Origin: Ophthalmolycus amberensis | Taxonomy: Eukaryota; Chordata; Actinopteri; Perciformes; Zoarcidae | Assembly: GCA_024529925.1 (NCBI GenBank) | Contig: JAFEUB010001108.1 | Span: 527,501-591,500 of the forward strand | Direction: 5' to 3' | DNA: 64,000 nucleotides | Shown: positions 9,522 to 22,675 of the stretch, one piece after another | Numbering within the stretch: the stretch's first letter is position 1 | Layout: each line of letters begins with the position of its first letter | Notes under the pieces: model-generated | The model's database searches: none | What the model was told of the DNA's origin: nothing | What the model saw: the letters and a program-made list of their open reading frames with translations, nothing else | Made by a program: the position numbers and the translations under genes

Positions 9522-12191
9522 ATGGCCGGTGAACAACGCTTTGTAATCAGTGCCCGCATTATCGGAGCCGTCCACAGAGACACGCCAAAAATGAAGGTGA
9601 GTCAAGACCTCAGTCGTTACTTGTGTGAGGTGTTAAATATGTCTGTGTTTGTGTGAAAGTTTCTGGTCTGAAATCTGTTATTTCTCTCTCTCCACAGATG
9701 TTCATGATATCTGTGTTGTGGTCTGATGAGACTGAAGTCATTGTCTACAGGTCCTTCAAGAATTTCAAGAAATTTCATGTAAGACCAAAGAAACTCCCGC
9801 TTGGTGTACTCAGTCTGCTGTTTATATCGGAGGAATAATTATTAATTCAGATGTGTTTTTTTTTTATCCAAACAGAGGCAGCTGAAAAACAGGTTCCCTC
9901 ACATGAACGCTTTCAGGAAAAACGACAGAATGATCCCCAAATTTACAGGTAAGATTATTTCAACTGTGTGTTACAAGGTGTATATAAATGGTCTCCTATG
10001 AGCAACTGTGTATTTGTAGCAATTAATTAGAGGAATAGCACACAAAACAGTTTAATATCTGTACAAACATGGTTTGTTTTAGCTTGCTTTTCCTCCTGTT
10101 TTAAGCAAAATGCTTCAAAAATGATGTTCATCATCTTCTCAGCAAATCTAATATTAATCCTGAAACCGTTTCCTCTCCTCTCTCCAGGGCAGGCCAGGAG
10201 GAACAGCCTCCAGCAGAAAGGATCCACGCGATCAATCCAACGCATGAAGTTCCTGGAGAGCTACTGCGACAAGCTGCTGAAGTGCGACCAAACTGTGACT
10301 CAGAGCTCAGAGGTGACTCAGTTCTTCATGCCCAAAGACCACGACCTGCAGCCAGACTTCACCAAGAACAGGTAGGTTGTCATGCCAGTGTTTAAGTCAA
10401 GTCACGTGATAGTTGAATAGAAGCTCTTGATTCTTACTCTGACTTCTCTTTCACACAGCATCATGATCCTGATGTCTGATGATCTGCCCGATGGCTCAGG
10501 TGGAGGAGGCGGTGATGTGACGCGTCAGCATGCAGGCAGCGTCACTCACCCGTTTGTCACCCAGACTTACCGCTGCGTGGCTGCTCACGAGACAAAGGAT
10601 ACCAAGAATCGTCCGTTTAAGGTCGCTGTGGACGAGAAGCTGGATGTCCTGATCAAAGACCCTGCAGGTCAGTGCTTCACTTTCATGCAGTTCCTTCCTG
10701 AAAAGCAGCAAAAACCTTGAGCTTCCCCCAAAACCATTTCTGTCATGCTGAAAGTAATGTTTTATTTCCTCTCCAGGTTGGTGGCTGGTGGAGAACAAGG
10801 ATAAGTTTTTGGCTTGGTTTCCTGCTCCCTACCTGGAGTTATGGGAAGGAGAGGAGGATGATGACGCTGGATTCCAGCTTGCAGGTGTGTGTTGCTTGTA
10901 GTCACAGTTGTAGTTTAATGAGCAAGAATGCACGTAGAATGGACTGATCTCATTTAACAAGCTTGATTACAGAAGTGAACCTTTGTAAACTTGACAGTGT
11001 GACATCATCTGGCATTACCTGTGAAAATCAATGCATGTCAGATGCATCTACTTCATATTACTATGAAGATTAGCTGTTAAAAACAAGTAACACTGTTGAG
11101 TTCTCTTTAACCACTGGACGTTAACATGCATCTATTCCTTTCTACCAAAACTCACTTTCATGAAGACAATATGTATGTGTACAGCAGTTCCTGAGCTTGT
11201 TGTCTTGTTTGTGACCTTTAGGTGCCCTGTACTGTGCCGTGAGGAGTTACTCAACTAAGAAAGATGACGAGGTGTCGGTGCCCATTGGCTCTGTGGTGGA
11301 AGTGCTGAGGAAGTCTGACAACGGCTGGTGGCTCATCAGGTATGCCCCAATCTTATCTGTCAACATTGCAAACAGTAGAGAATAGGAACAAGGAGCACAT
11401 TCGAAATTGTTGTGGTGAAGTGTTCATGAGTGCCTCTTCATTATCTTCACACGAAAACACACAACAAACTCACTATTGTGTAGGTGGACAGTTAGCAAAG
11501 TGTTTTTATTGAGAGATGAAATACAGACAAACAGCGGTATCAAATATTTCTTTGTGCTTTAAGATGAAATGTTATGAATTTCTGAACTTAATCGAGTTAC
11601 AATAGTTGGCAATTGCTGAACAAAGTTGAAATAAATTCCCTTTTCTTTGCCATCCTCTGCAGATTCAATGGCAAGGCAGGTTACATCCCCTCCATGAACC
11701 TGCAACCATACAACAACCCACGGTTAGGCCTTTACAGCCTGCAGAGAAAGCTGCACAGTTCCACTCTGAACCTGGCAACCAGCAGGGAACCTCAGGCTCC
11801 TCGTCCACCCGGCATCAACGAAGAAAACAGCCCCCAACGGGATTCTGCGGCCGGGCGTCTCCACAAGGCCCGATCTCTGGATATCCCCTCTGAGACCCGG
11901 TCACAAACACCAACGGTGAGGGATGCCTCAACCTCCGACGGCCGTGGACGCAGAATGAGCAACACAAGCGCCGAGTTCAGCTTCTCCGACCGCCGTGGCT
12001 CCAACACTAGCTCTGACAGCTCTGGATCTGTGAGCTCCAAAGGAAGTGAGACGGCTTCAATGGCTCCCAGGGTGCCACCCAGACCAAAAACCGAGGAGAT
12101 CCTGACTCGCTGCACCACCATGACCCGCAAGGCAGCCCTGGCCACCAAGACCCGGCTTCACATTCAGCCAGAGTCGATCCACAGCCGCTAG
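9522..12191 (+). CDS. noxo1: NADPH oxidase organizer 1 (copy A), 8 coding exons, 458 aa
   Basis: NOXO1 tethers NOX1/NOX3 NADPH oxidases to the membrane and recruits the activator NOXA1, so it controls superoxide production. Exons: 9522-9596, 9698-9778, 9876-9948, 10188-10371, 10459-10667, 10777-10884, 11222-11339, 11663-12191. All junctions are GT-AG and the frame closes at 459 codons including stop. The PX domain covers about residues 1-135, with the lipid-contact arginine expected in VYRSF (Arg43). Tandem SH3 domains lie at about 174-228 (WWLVEN, WFPAPYLE) and 245-299 (GWWLIRF, GYIPSMNL). A Ser-rich tail ends with the proline motif APRVPPRPK (417-425), which in human NOXO1 binds an activator SH3. 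Copy A has Thr76 and Lys215, where copy B has Arg76 and Glu215. The human protein has ENED at the second site, so Lys215 looks derived. Human NOXO1 is shorter, mainly in the tail. Confidence 0.95.
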
Positions 12192-12860
12192 GGATTCACA
12201 AGTCTTTGATTTATGAAGTATTCATGAAACATATTTAACCAGTTTGACCCCATAGGGTCTGTCAGTGAAGTGTGTTTTGTGCAGCATTGTTTATATCTCT
12301 ATTTAAAAGTTTTTGTCATACCAGAGATTGAAGAGATAGTAACCTTTACAAGATAAATATATGTTGAAAACCATAAGATACCATAATAACAATAATGTAG
12401 CTTCAGTGAAGCGTCAGAAGGAGCAGGAACCAGAAAATGTACGTGACATTGTCATGCAAAAAATATTCCATTTAACTTTGAAGCCACTTTGGGTTAATTT
12501 AAGTTCAAGTTTGTCGGAGTTGAAGAGGTTAAGTATTTACACTAAACTATATTTCATGTTAACATCAGCAAAGAAAACCTCAATGAATAGACTGAAATCC
12601 AGTGTGAAGCCTTCTTGTTCAATTTATAAATGAAGGCATTGAAATGTGATGGGCGTGTTAAACAAGCTGTCAGCAGACGGGGAAGGATTACCAGTTTCCT
12701 GTCAGAACATGTTTTTTTGTTTTGTTGCTTATTGTATGATTAATTATATTCTTGTCCATTCATGTGCAGTATGTGCTGCAATATAACCTGTTCACAATGC
12801 AATAATGTGTAAGTTCCACATACACATGTCAATAAAATCTTATTTACACTGAAGAAACAA
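12192..12860 (+). other. noxo1: 3' UTR and polyadenylation signal of noxo1 copy A
   Basis: Non-coding sequence follows the TAG stop, with an AATAAA at 12,831-12,836. It is nearly identical to 1-640 and 20,232-20,900. The minus-strand copy C has a recognisable but longer and more diverged version. Confidence 0.8.
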
Positions 12861-14525
12861 GAAGTTCCTGTTTATTTAATAAAAAAGAGAAGAGTCAATC
12901 TTCAGATAACACAAGAACTGTAAAAATCACACCATAAGAATGCATAAGATGAGTGAAAAATAAAACAAGCAATTGAAGTAAGAACCTAATAATAGTTTAA
13001 AAAAGATTCTGTTGTTTCAGTTAGAGATAGTTTCCTGAGCAGCCTCGATAGAGTTTGATGGAAAAATATTCAATAAAAAGTGCAGCAATGCACCATGTTC
13101 TTAAGATCATCACTGTACTGTATTGACATGTCAGTATTGTTTTCCGATGGACTTAAAATGGAATTCATAATTGAAATCACCAACAGTATCATCTTACAAA
13201 CTATGATATTTAATAGTTTGTGTAGTTGTTTATCATTTAAATACTCATGCCTGGGGTTGTAGTTTATAAGTGTGAAAGAACTGTCAATGTACTGAGTGTA
13301 CAAAAGGATGAATGTACAGTACATTATCACTGTGATAGGTATACAGGCATGTCAGAGCCGGCTATTAACAAGGCATCAAGCCAGTGTTGAACTTGAGTCA
13401 ATGAGGTCAATGTAACTGTATGCCTCAGCATATTTCAATCATGAGTTTAATGTCGACGGTGCATTACTGTACATCGTGTTGGCTACTCCAGGAAACAGAA
13501 AAACCAGTTCCAATGGATCTATTGTATACTTAGGTCTGGGAAGTGACATCATGCTTTCTTCTTCATCCTATCTTCTACCTGATACTCCCTTTGCTCAGCA
13601 GTCTGGTCTGCTGCTAGAAGATGTGTGCTGAAATAAGAGTACAGCACTTTGGACTGTGCTGCCATAGAAACCATCCAAAATGCAATAGTTTTAAAATTAA
13701 ATAATATTAGTTGTACCCAACCTACTAAGTCACAACAAAACAAAGAAAGGATTTTGCTTTATATATAGTTATATCCATGTATCCATATTTCCTGGATCCA
13801 GTTCACAGCTGTTGAGATGCACTTTGTTCCAGTTGTAAATGGTGCATGCTATTCGGCTAAGACACGAGTATGTGTTGCAATAATGCAGATGAGACAAAAC
13901 TGAGGAATATAATGTGTCAAGGCATCCTTGAAGAGGGAATGATCTTTAAAATATTCCTAAACTGCAGAAAGCCGGATTTTAAAATCCCTTTCACTTGTCT
14001 GCTGAAGTCAAGTCTGAGTCAAAAAGCACGTCCAGATTCATAGTTCAGTCAGGAGAGATGCTTAAAGAATAGAAACATTCAATGACTTGGTGCACAATAG
14101 GAAAGTTGCAACATCCCCGTCAACGTATTTATTGTCATATTTACAAAGAAAAAAGATTGCCATCATTTAGTAAACAGAAGCTCATAAAATACATATGCCT
14201 TGGAAGTGACATCATGCTTTCTTCTTCCTCCTATCTTCTACCTGATACTCCCTTTGCTCAGCAGTCTGGTCAGCTGCTATATGTGTGCTTAAATAAGAGT
14301 ACAGCACTTTGGATGTAGCTGCCATAGCAACCTAAAGTTTAATAGTTTTCAGATGAAATAATATTAGTTGTGCCCGACCTACTAAGGCTGTAAAAGTCAC
14401 AACAAAAGAACAAAATGATTTTGCTTTTGCTTAATTTGCCTTTATTTATGCATCTTAGACCATTAGGCCACCATAGGTTTAAAAAATGAAACAAAAATAG
14501 CCATCTTTAGTAAATGCGACTGTAA

Positions 14526-15978
14526 GGCAAGGCAAGGCAAGTTTATTTGTATAGCACATTTCAACAACAAGGTAATTCAAAGTGCTTCACATAAAACCAT
14601 TAAAAGCATCAAAACATAAGGCAAAAGAAAAGGAGATTTAAAAACAATTAAAGAAACAGTGTAAGAAATAAAATTCAGTAGTAAAATGCAGAAATGCAGG
14701 AAATTGATTAATATATTAATTGAATGTGGTTCAATTAAAGGCAGCAGCAAACAGAAAGGTCTTCAATCTTGATTTAAATGAGCTGAGGGTCTCAGCAGAC
14801 CTGCAGCTTTCTGGGACTTTGTTCCAGATATGTGGAGCAGAAAAACTGAACGCTGCTTCTCCATGTTTAGTTCTGACTCTGGGAACAGAAAGTAGACCGG
14901 TCCCAGACGACCTGAGGGGTCGGGATGGTTCATAAGGTAGCAGCAGATCAGAGATGTATTTTGGCCCTAAACCATTCAGTGCTTTGTAAACCAACAGCAG
15001 GATTTTAAAGTCAATTCTTTGTTGGACAGGAAGCCAGTGCAAAGACCTCAGAACTGGAGTGATGTGATCCACCCTCCTGGTCTTAGTGAGGACTCGAGCT
15101 GCAGCGTTCTGAATCAGCTGCAGCTTTCTGACGGACTTTTTACAGAGACCTGTAAACACACCGTTACAGTAGTCCAGTCTGCTGAAGATAAATGCGTGGA
15201 CAAGTTTTTCCAAATCCTGTTGAGACATAAGTCCTCTAATCCTTGATATATTCTTCAGGTGATAGTAGGCTGATTTTGTAATTGTCTTGATATGGCTGTT
15301 CAGGTTGAGGTCTGAATCCATAACTACACCTAGATTTCTGGCTTGGTTTGTGGGTTTTAACATCAGTGACTGAAGCTGAGCGGTGATTTTCAATTGTTCG
15401 TCCTTGGTACCAAAAACAATTACTTCTGTTTTATCTTTGTTTAATTGAAGAAAATTCTGGCACATCCAGTTGTTGATTTGTTCAATGAATGAATGAATGA
15501 ATGAAATTTATATAGCTCTTTTCACAGACAGTAGTATCACAAAGTGCTTAACAGAGCAGACATTTAAAAGCATAAAAAACACAATGTGACCCAAGGGTCA
15601 ATCAATTATCTACACAGAGAAAATAAAAAAATTAAATTAAAAATTAAAAAAAATTAAATTAAAATGTAAAACATATTTTAAGAGCAGGTCTAGGACATGG
15701 GTTTACTTTTACACAAACGCCAGCCTAAACAGGTGGGTTTTGAGCTGGTTCTTAAAAGTATTCACAGTATCTGCGAGGCGCAGAGTTGCAGGCAGAGCAT
15801 TCCAGAGCCTCGGGGCCACTGCCTCAAAGGCTCGGTGACCACGGGTCTTACATTGTGTGCGTGGGACTGACAGAAGACCGAGAGCGTTTGACCTGAGAGT
15901 GCGGGCGGGTGAATAGGGGCGAAGTAGATCAGCTACATAAGCCGGAGCCTGACCAATGCAGTTACCCAGCCCTTGTAT
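14526..15978 (-). mobile_element. LINE 3' fragment of unit 2 with nested LINE at 15,488-15,953
   Basis: Counterpart of 6,492-7,944. The same GACTGTAA duplication flanks it (14,518-14,525 and 15,979-15,986). The RT C-terminal ORF reads 15465-14731 on the minus strand. The nested element sits at the identical position with CAATG at 15,483-15,487 and 15,954-15,958. Both insertions therefore predate the duplication that made units 1 and 2. Confidence 0.85.
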
Positions 15979-16693
15979 GACTGTAAACAATTCCCCTCAT
16001 GTCTAAAGCAGTATTTATCTACTTTTTGTGAAATTACTTTGTTGAACAGAGCCCATGCACGATATTTTCAATAGTATAGGCCTTTTTCAATGAAGACATT
16101 TTGACATGTCACAGTGTGAAAGCACAGATTTAAATAATGAAATGAATGATGGCTGAAATCCATTTTGCTCCTCCACTTGAATAGAACAGAGTCATCGTTA
16201 ATGTTATTTTAACACGTGTGCTTTTCCTCCAATAACAATATCTATAGCCTATAAGGTGTAAGTCATTTTAGCGGTGGGGGATCTTTTTAAGATTTCTTTC
16301 TCCAATGCTTTTCTTAATCTTTTGCTTCATCATTTTTAGAATAGCAATACACAGAACTTCCACAATGTTAAATCTCATCCAAAGTGAGGCAGAATATTTG
16401 TGGGAACATCTTTCCTCAAGGTGGCTCTTCAACATCTGAATGCAGGATCTTGAATAGTATACTTTCTGTAGAAATATTCACTTTTCCTGTGTTTATGGAC
16501 ATCATGTGCTTTACTTCTCCGCAGATATCGTTTCACATTCAAAGAAAAAGAGCTTTGCACCAAATATAAACGTTGGGAATGTTTGTGGTCACATAAAAGT
16601 GATGGCAGTGTACAGTGTGATCTGTGAGTGACACCATTACTGACTGACTGAAAGTACGTGCCACTTACTGACGATTCCCGGTAACTGTGTGAG

Positions 16694-16732
16694 ACACACA
16701 CACACACACACACATACACACACACACACACA
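16694..16732. repeat. (CA)n microsatellite with one CATA interruption
   Basis: Same position as the 8,659 tract of unit 1. The GCCCTCTG/CAGAGGGC hairpin follows at about 16,780-16,801. Confidence 0.9.
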
Positions 16733-17409
16733 GTGTTATAACAAAGAACTGGTTTGGTGTAAAAACTGTGCCCTCTGTGTAATCAGAGGGCGTCTTTTCT
16801 CATCACCCATCTCATCACTCATCTCAGACTTCCCCGTCTTTCTACAACAACAACAAATCTTTTCTTCATGACGATAAAGAAAACAGAGACTTGACTATTC
16901 ATCTAAAAATAACATGGAACTATTTTCTTTTGCTCTGTGGCACTTGAATGATGATACAAGTCATATTGTCATATTTAAAAAGAAAAAAAGAATGCCATAA
17001 TTGATATAACAAACAGCAGCTTATACAATGCTGTACTTGCATGAGTCGGACTACGCCTTCATTAATGTCAAAGCTTAATTATGTGGTGCCAAATGGCACG
17101 TCTGCACATGCAGGTTTGGGTGGGTGCAGTACATGTTTGAAAAGGATACAAGATCAAAATGTTTTCACACTTAGTTGTTTTGTCATTTACGAACACAATC
17201 CTCAATATAATGTCACTGAAATGTTAAAAATAGGTTAGGAGACATCGTTCGTTTCTCATTTTTGGAATGCAATCAAGAATAGCAGCTCTACTGTATTCTC
17301 CTGCATGACTTCTGACTTTGATGTTAATTTGACTGCCAGAAGATCCAGCTACACTTGTTTGACCACTCCTCTGCATGTGTGCATCCTTTTTCCCAGCCGT
17401 CAGCTGTTG

Positions 17410-17563
17410 CTCACTCTGACTCCGCCTCCCTCCGTTATGTGAAGCATATATAAACCACAGCAGACTCTCTGATCTGGCAGAGCAGCAGAGACAGTTCAGC
17501 TAGACACTGAAGGTCAATAAAGCAGCTTTTCATCCTGAGAGCTCAGACACAAACAAGTGGACG
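17410..17563 (+). promoter_or_regulatory. noxo1: Promoter and 5' UTR of noxo1 copy B
   Basis: GACTCCGCCTCCCTCC is followed by TATATAAA at 17,447-17,454, about 110 nt before the ATG. Copy B keeps the CTCC repeat and the bases between TATA box and presumed start site that copy A has lost; copy C also keeps them. Confidence 0.7.
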
Positions 17564-20231
17564 ATGGCCGGTGAACAACGCTTTGTAATCAGTGCCCGCA
17601 TTATCGGAGCCGTCCACAGAGACACGCCAAAAATGAAGGTGAGTCAAGACCTCAGTCGTTACTTGTGTGAGGTGTTAAATATGTCTGTGTTTGTGTGAAA
17701 GTTTCTGGTCTGAAATCTGTTATTTCTCTCTCTCCACAGATGTTCATGATATCTGTGTTGTGGTCTGATGAGACTGAAGTCATTGTCTACAGGTCCTTCA
17801 AGAATTTCAAGAAATTTCATGTAAGACCAAAGAAACTCCCGCTTGGTGTACTCAGTCTGCTGTTTATATCGTAGGAATAATTATTAATTCAGATGTGTTT
17901 TTTTTTTATCCAAACAGAGGCAGCTGAAAAACAGGTTCCCTCACATGAACGCTTTCAGGAAAAACGACAGAATGATCCCCAAATTTAGAGGTAAGATTAT
18001 TTCAACTGTGTGTTACAAGGTGTATATAAATGGTCTCCTATGAGCAACTGTGTATTTGTAGCAATTAATTAGAGGAATAGCACACAAAACAGTTTAATAT
18101 CTGTACAAACATGGTTTGTTTTAGCTTGCTTTTCCTCCTGTTTTAAGCAAAATGCTTCAAAAATGATGTTCATCATCTTCTCAGCAAATCTAATATTAAT
18201 CCTGAAACCGTTTCCTCTCCTCTCTCCAGGGCAGGCCAGGAGGAACAGCCTCCAGCAGAAAGGATCCACGCGATCAATCCAACGCATGAAGTTCCTGGAG
18301 AGCTACTGCGACAAGCTGCTGAAGTGCGACCAAACTGTGACTCAGAGCTCAGAGGTGACTCAGTTCTTCATGCCCAAAGACCACGACCTGCAGCCAGACT
18401 TCACCAAGAACAGGTAGGTTGTCATGCCAGTGTTTAAGTCAAGTCACGTGATAGTTGAATAGAAGCTCTTGATTCTTACTCTGACTTCTCTTTCACACAG
18501 CATCATGATCCTGATGTCTGATGATCTGCCCGATGGCTCAGGTGGAGGAGGCGGTGATGTGACGCGTCAGCATGCAGGCAGCGTCACTCACCCGTTTGTC
18601 ACCCAGACTTACCGCTGCGTGGCTGCTCACGAGACAAAGGATACCAAGAATCGTCCGTTTAAGGTCGCTGTGGACGAGAAGCTGGATGTCCTGATCAAAG
18701 ACCCTGCAGGTCAGTGCTTCACTTTCATGCAGTTCCTTCCTGAAAAGCAGCAAAAACCTTGAGCTTCCCCCAAAACCATTTCTGTCATGCTGAAAGTACG
18801 TTTTATTTCCTCTCCAGGTTGGTGGCTGGTGGAGAACGAGGATAAGTTTTTGGCTTGGTTTCCTGCTCCCTACCTGGAGTTATGGGAAGGAGAGGAGGAT
18901 GATGACGCTGGATTCCAGCTTGCAGGTGTGTGTTGCTTGTAGTCACAGTTGTAGTTTAATGAGCAAGAATGCACGTAGAACGGACTGATCTCATTTAACA
19001 AGCTGGATTACAGAAGTGAACCTTTGTAAACTTGACAGTGTGACATCATCTGGCATTACTGTGAAAATCAATGCATGTCAGATGCATCTACTTCATATTA
19101 CTATGAAGATTAGCTGTTAAAAACAACTAACACTGTTGAGTTCTCTTTAACCACTGGACGTTAACATGCATCTATTCCTTTCTACCAAAACTCACTTTCA
19201 TGAAGACAATATGTATGTGTACAGCAGTTCCTGAGCTTGTTGTCTTGTTTGTGACCTTTAGGTGCCCTGTACTGTGCCGTGAGGAGTTACTCAACTAAGA
19301 AAGATGATGAGGTGTCGGTGCCCATTGGCTCTGTGGTGGAAGTGCTGAGGAAGTCTGACAACGGCTGGTGGCTCATCAGGTATGCCCCAATCTTATCTGT
19401 CAACATTGCAAACAGTAGAGAACAGGAACAAGGAGCACATTCGAAATTGTTGTGGTGAAGTGTTCATGAGTGCCTCTTCATTATCTTCACACGAAAACAC
19501 ACAACAAACTCACTATTGTGTAGGTGGACAGTTAGCAAAGTGTTTTTATTGAGAGATGAAATACAGACAAACAGCGGTATCAAATATTTCTTTGTGCTTT
19601 AAGATGAAATGTTATGAATTTCTGAACTTAATCGAGTTACCATAGTTGGCAATTGCTGAACAAAGTTGAAATAAATTCCCTTTTCTTTGCCATCCTCTGC
19701 AGATTCAATGGCAAGGCAGGTTACATCCCCTCCATGAACCTGCAACCATACAACAACCCACGGTTAGGCCTTTACAGCCTGCAGAGAAAGCTGCACAGTT
19801 CCACTCTGAACCTGGCAACCAGCAGGGAACCTCAGGCTCCTCGTCCACCCGGCATCAACGAAGAAAACAGCCCCCAACGGGATTCTGCGGCCGGGCGTCT
19901 CCACAAGGCCCGATCTCTGGATATCCCCTCTGAGACCCGATCACAAACACCAACGGTGAGGGATGCCTCAACCTCCGACGGCCGTGGACGCAGAATGAGC
20001 AACACAAGCGCCGAGTTCAGCTTCTCCGACCGCCGTGGCTCCAACACTAGCTCTGACAGCTCTGGATCTGTGAGCTCCAAAGGAAGTGAGACGGCTTCAA
20101 TGGCTCCCAGGGTGCCACCCAGACCAAAAACCGAGGAGATCCTGACTCGCTGCACCACCATGACCCGCAAGGCAGCCCTGGCCACCAAGACCCGGCTTCA
20201 CATTCAGCCAGAGTCGATCCACAGCCGCTAG
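17564..20231 (+). CDS. noxo1: NADPH oxidase organizer 1 (copy B), 8 coding exons, 458 aa
   Basis: Exons: 17564-17638, 17740-17820, 17918-17990, 18230-18413, 18501-18709, 18818-18925, 19262-19379, 19703-20231. All exon lengths equal those of copy A and the frame closes at 459 codons. The predicted protein differs from copy A at only two places I could find: Arg76 (A has Thr), at the exon 3-4 boundary in the PX domain, and Glu215 (A has Lys), in the first SH3 domain (ENED, as in human NOXO1). Domain order is PX, SH3, SH3, Ser-rich tail, C-terminal proline motif. It is intact and, with a good TATA box, probably expressed. The near-identity of introns and UTRs with copy A points to a very recent duplication or gene conversion. 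Confidence 0.95.
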
Positions 20232-20900
20232 GGATTCACAAGTCTTTGATTTATGAAGTATTCATGAAACATATTTAACCAGTTTGACCCTATAGGGTCT
20301 GTCAGTGAAGTGTGTTTTGTGCAGCATTGTTTATATCTCTATTTAAAAGTTTTTGTCATACCAGAGATTGAAGAGATAGTAACCTTTACAAGATAAATAT
20401 ATGTTGAAAACCATAAGATACCATAATAACAATAATGTAGCTTCAGTGAAGCGTCAGAAGGAGCAGGAACCAGAAAATGTACGTGACATTGTCATGCAAA
20501 AAATATTCCATTTAACTTTGAAGCCACTTTGGGTTAATTTAAGTTCAAGTTTGTCGGAGTTGAAGAGGTTAAGTATTTACACTAAACTATATTTCATGTT
20601 AACATCAGCAAAGAAAACCTCAATGAATAGACTGAAATCCAGTGTGAAGCCTTCTTGTTCAATTTATAAATGAAGGCATTGAAATGTGATGGGCGTGTTA
20701 AACAAGCTGTCAGCAGACGGGGAAGGATTACCAGTTTCCTGTCAGAACATGTTTTTTTGTTTTGTTGCTTATTGTATGATTAATTATATTCTTGTCCATT
20801 CATGTGCAGTATGTGCTGCAATATAACCTGTTCACAATGCAATAATGTGTAAGTTCCACATACACATGTCAATAAAATCTTATTTACACTGAAGAAACAA
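20232..20900 (+). other. noxo1: 3' UTR and polyadenylation signal of noxo1 copy B
   Basis: Matches the copy A 3' UTR; AATAAA is at 20,871-20,876. Its distal part overlaps the start of unit 3 because the unit boundary was set inside the UTR. Confidence 0.8.
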
Positions 20901-22168
20901 GAAGTTCCTGTTTATTTAATAAAAAAGAGAAGAGTCAATCTTCAGATAACACAAGAACTGTAAAAATCACACCATAAGAATGCATAAGATGAGTGAAAAA
21001 TAAAACAAGCAATTGAAGTAAGAACCTAATAATAGTTTAAAAAAGATTCTGTTGTTTCAGTTGAGATAGTTTCCTGAGCAGCCTCGATAGAGTTTGATGG
21101 AAAAATATTCAATAAAAAGTGCAGCAATGCACCATGTTCTTAAGATCATCACTGTACTGTATTGACATGTCAGTATTGTTTTCCGATGGACTTGAATAAA
21201 ATGGAATTCATAATTGAAATCACCAACAGTATCATCTTACATACTATGATATTTAATAGTTTGTGTAGTTGTTTATCATTTAAATACTCATGCCTGGGGT
21301 TGTAGTTTATAAGTGTGAAAGAACTGTCAATGTACTGAGTGTACAAAAGGATGAATGTACAGTACATTATCACTGTGATAGGTATACAGGCATGTCAGAG
21401 CCGGCTATTAACAAGGCATCAAGCCAGTGTTGAACTTGAGTCAATGAGGTCAATGTAACTGTATGCCTCAGCATATTTCAATCATGAGTTTAATGTCGAC
21501 GGTGCATTACTGTACATCGTGTTGGCTACTCCAGGAAACAGAAAAACCAGTTCCAATGGATCTATTGTATACTTAGGTCTGGGAAGTGACGTTATGCTCT
21601 CTTCTTCCTCCTATCTTCTACCTGATACTCCCTTTGCTCAGCAGTCTGGTCTGCTGCTAGAAGATGTGTGCTTAAATAAGAGTACAGCACTTTGGACTGT
21701 GCTGCCATAGAAACCATCCAAAATGCAATAGTTTTAAAATTAAATAATATTAGTTGTACCCAACCTACTAAGTCACAACAAAACAAAGAAAGGATTTTGC
21801 TTTATATATAGTTATATCCATGTATCCATATTTCCTGGATTCCAGTTCACAGCTGTTGAGATGCACTTTGTTCCAGTTGTAAATGGTGCATGCTATTCGG
21901 CTAAGACACGAGTATGTGTTGCAATAATGCAGATGAGACAAAACTGAGGAATATAATGTGTCAAGGCATCCTTGAAGAGGGAATGATCTTTAAAATATTC
22001 CTAAACTGCAGAAAGCCGGATTTTAAAATCCCTTTCACTTGTCTGCTGAAGTCAAGTCTGAGTCAAAAAGCACGTCCAGATTCATAGTTCAGTCAGGAGA
22101 GATGCTTAAAGAATAGAAACATTCATTGACTTGGTGCACAATAGGAAAGTTGCAACATCCCCGTCAAC
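20252..22168 (+). repeat. Partial third unit (spacer only), truncated
   Basis: This follows the same sequence as units 1 and 2 up to the words CATCCCCGTCAACGT, then changes abruptly at 22,169 to unrelated sequence. Units 1 and 2 continue there into TATTTATTGTCATATT. No noxo1 exons follow on the plus strand, so the tandem array ends here. The break point coincides with the left edge of the extra segment duplicated inside unit 1 (about 1,914). Confidence 0.85.
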
Positions 22169-22343
22169 GTCTGGAGTGGTGGGGGTGAAGGGGGCAAGAG
22201 CAATGCTGAAGATATAAATGGATGAGATGTGGACTTCTGATAAGGAGACTGGTTGTGATGGAGACTGGGGGTGAAATGCATGGGGGAGCTACACGTGAAT
22301 TAATTAGCCCCCAAGAAATACAGCAGTTTTCTTCTGTGTACAT
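22169..22343. other. Non-repeated intergenic DNA after the array edge
   Basis: GGTGGGGGTGAAGGGGGC-type sequence with no recognised gene or repeat. It begins precisely at the unit 3 break. Confidence 0.4.
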
Positions 22344-22675
22344 GAATCAGAATCGATTTATTGCCAAGTACGTTTGCACGTACATGGAACTTGGCTGGGT
22401 GATTGGTGCATAACAATAAACACAGTGCAATAGTATAAGACAATTTAAAAACAAATACAATTATCTTAAATTAAGCGTATCGTGTCAAGTGTATATTTAC
22501 AGTTAAGAGTTGTGCGGTCTGCCCTTGTCCTTGGCAGTGGCTGCAGCGTACCAGATGGTGATGGAGGAGATGAGGACGGACTCAAGGATGGCAGTGTGGC
22601 AGTGCACCATCATTGTCTTTGGCGGGTTGAACTTCTTCAGCGGCCTCAGGAAGTACATCCTCTGTGATCCTTCAT
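22344..22675 (-). mobile_element. LINE 3' fragment of a Rex-like family
   Basis: The plus-strand start, CAGAATCGATTTATTGCCAA, is a very common 3' end of fish LINEs. Minus-strand translation of 22,675-22,490 gives a degenerate RT C-terminal block with RMYFLR, LKKFN, HCHTAILESVL and TIWYAA, which matches the LR(K/R)F ... ESVL ... (V/I)WY pattern of Rex-type RT. It is heavily truncated. Confidence 0.6.

Larger units (their letters stand above)
1..12211 (+). repeat. Tandem segmental-duplication unit 1 (contains noxo1 copy A)
   Basis: Unit 1 runs from the 3' UTR of the upstream copy through a spacer, promoter and all of noxo1 copy A, to the point where the same 3' UTR sequence starts again at 12,212. 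Compared with unit 2 it shows only scattered substitutions and small indels. It is about 4.17 kb longer because of one extra spacer segment (about 1,914-6,090) that carries a longer LINE copy and is absent from unit 2. Unit boundaries are arbitrary within a head-to-tail array; I chose the window start. Confidence 0.9.
12212..20251 (+). repeat. Tandem segmental-duplication unit 2 (contains noxo1 copy B)
   Basis: This 8,040-bp unit is collinear with unit 1 if unit 1's extra segment (about 1,914-6,090) is removed. Spacer, nested LINEs, (CA)n tract, promoter and gene appear in the same order with few differences by eye. This indicates a recent duplication or ongoing homogenisation. Confidence 0.9.

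Noticed and set aside
11792..12148. Minus-strand 118-codon ORF opposite noxo1 exon 8 (also 19,832)
   Set aside because: Antisense shadow of a GC-rich, Ser/Arg-rich exon; no support for an independent gene.
1..22168. Reading units 1-3 as a satellite or rDNA-like array
   Set aside because: Each full unit contains a spliced protein gene with its own promoter and the copy number is low; it is a segmental duplication.
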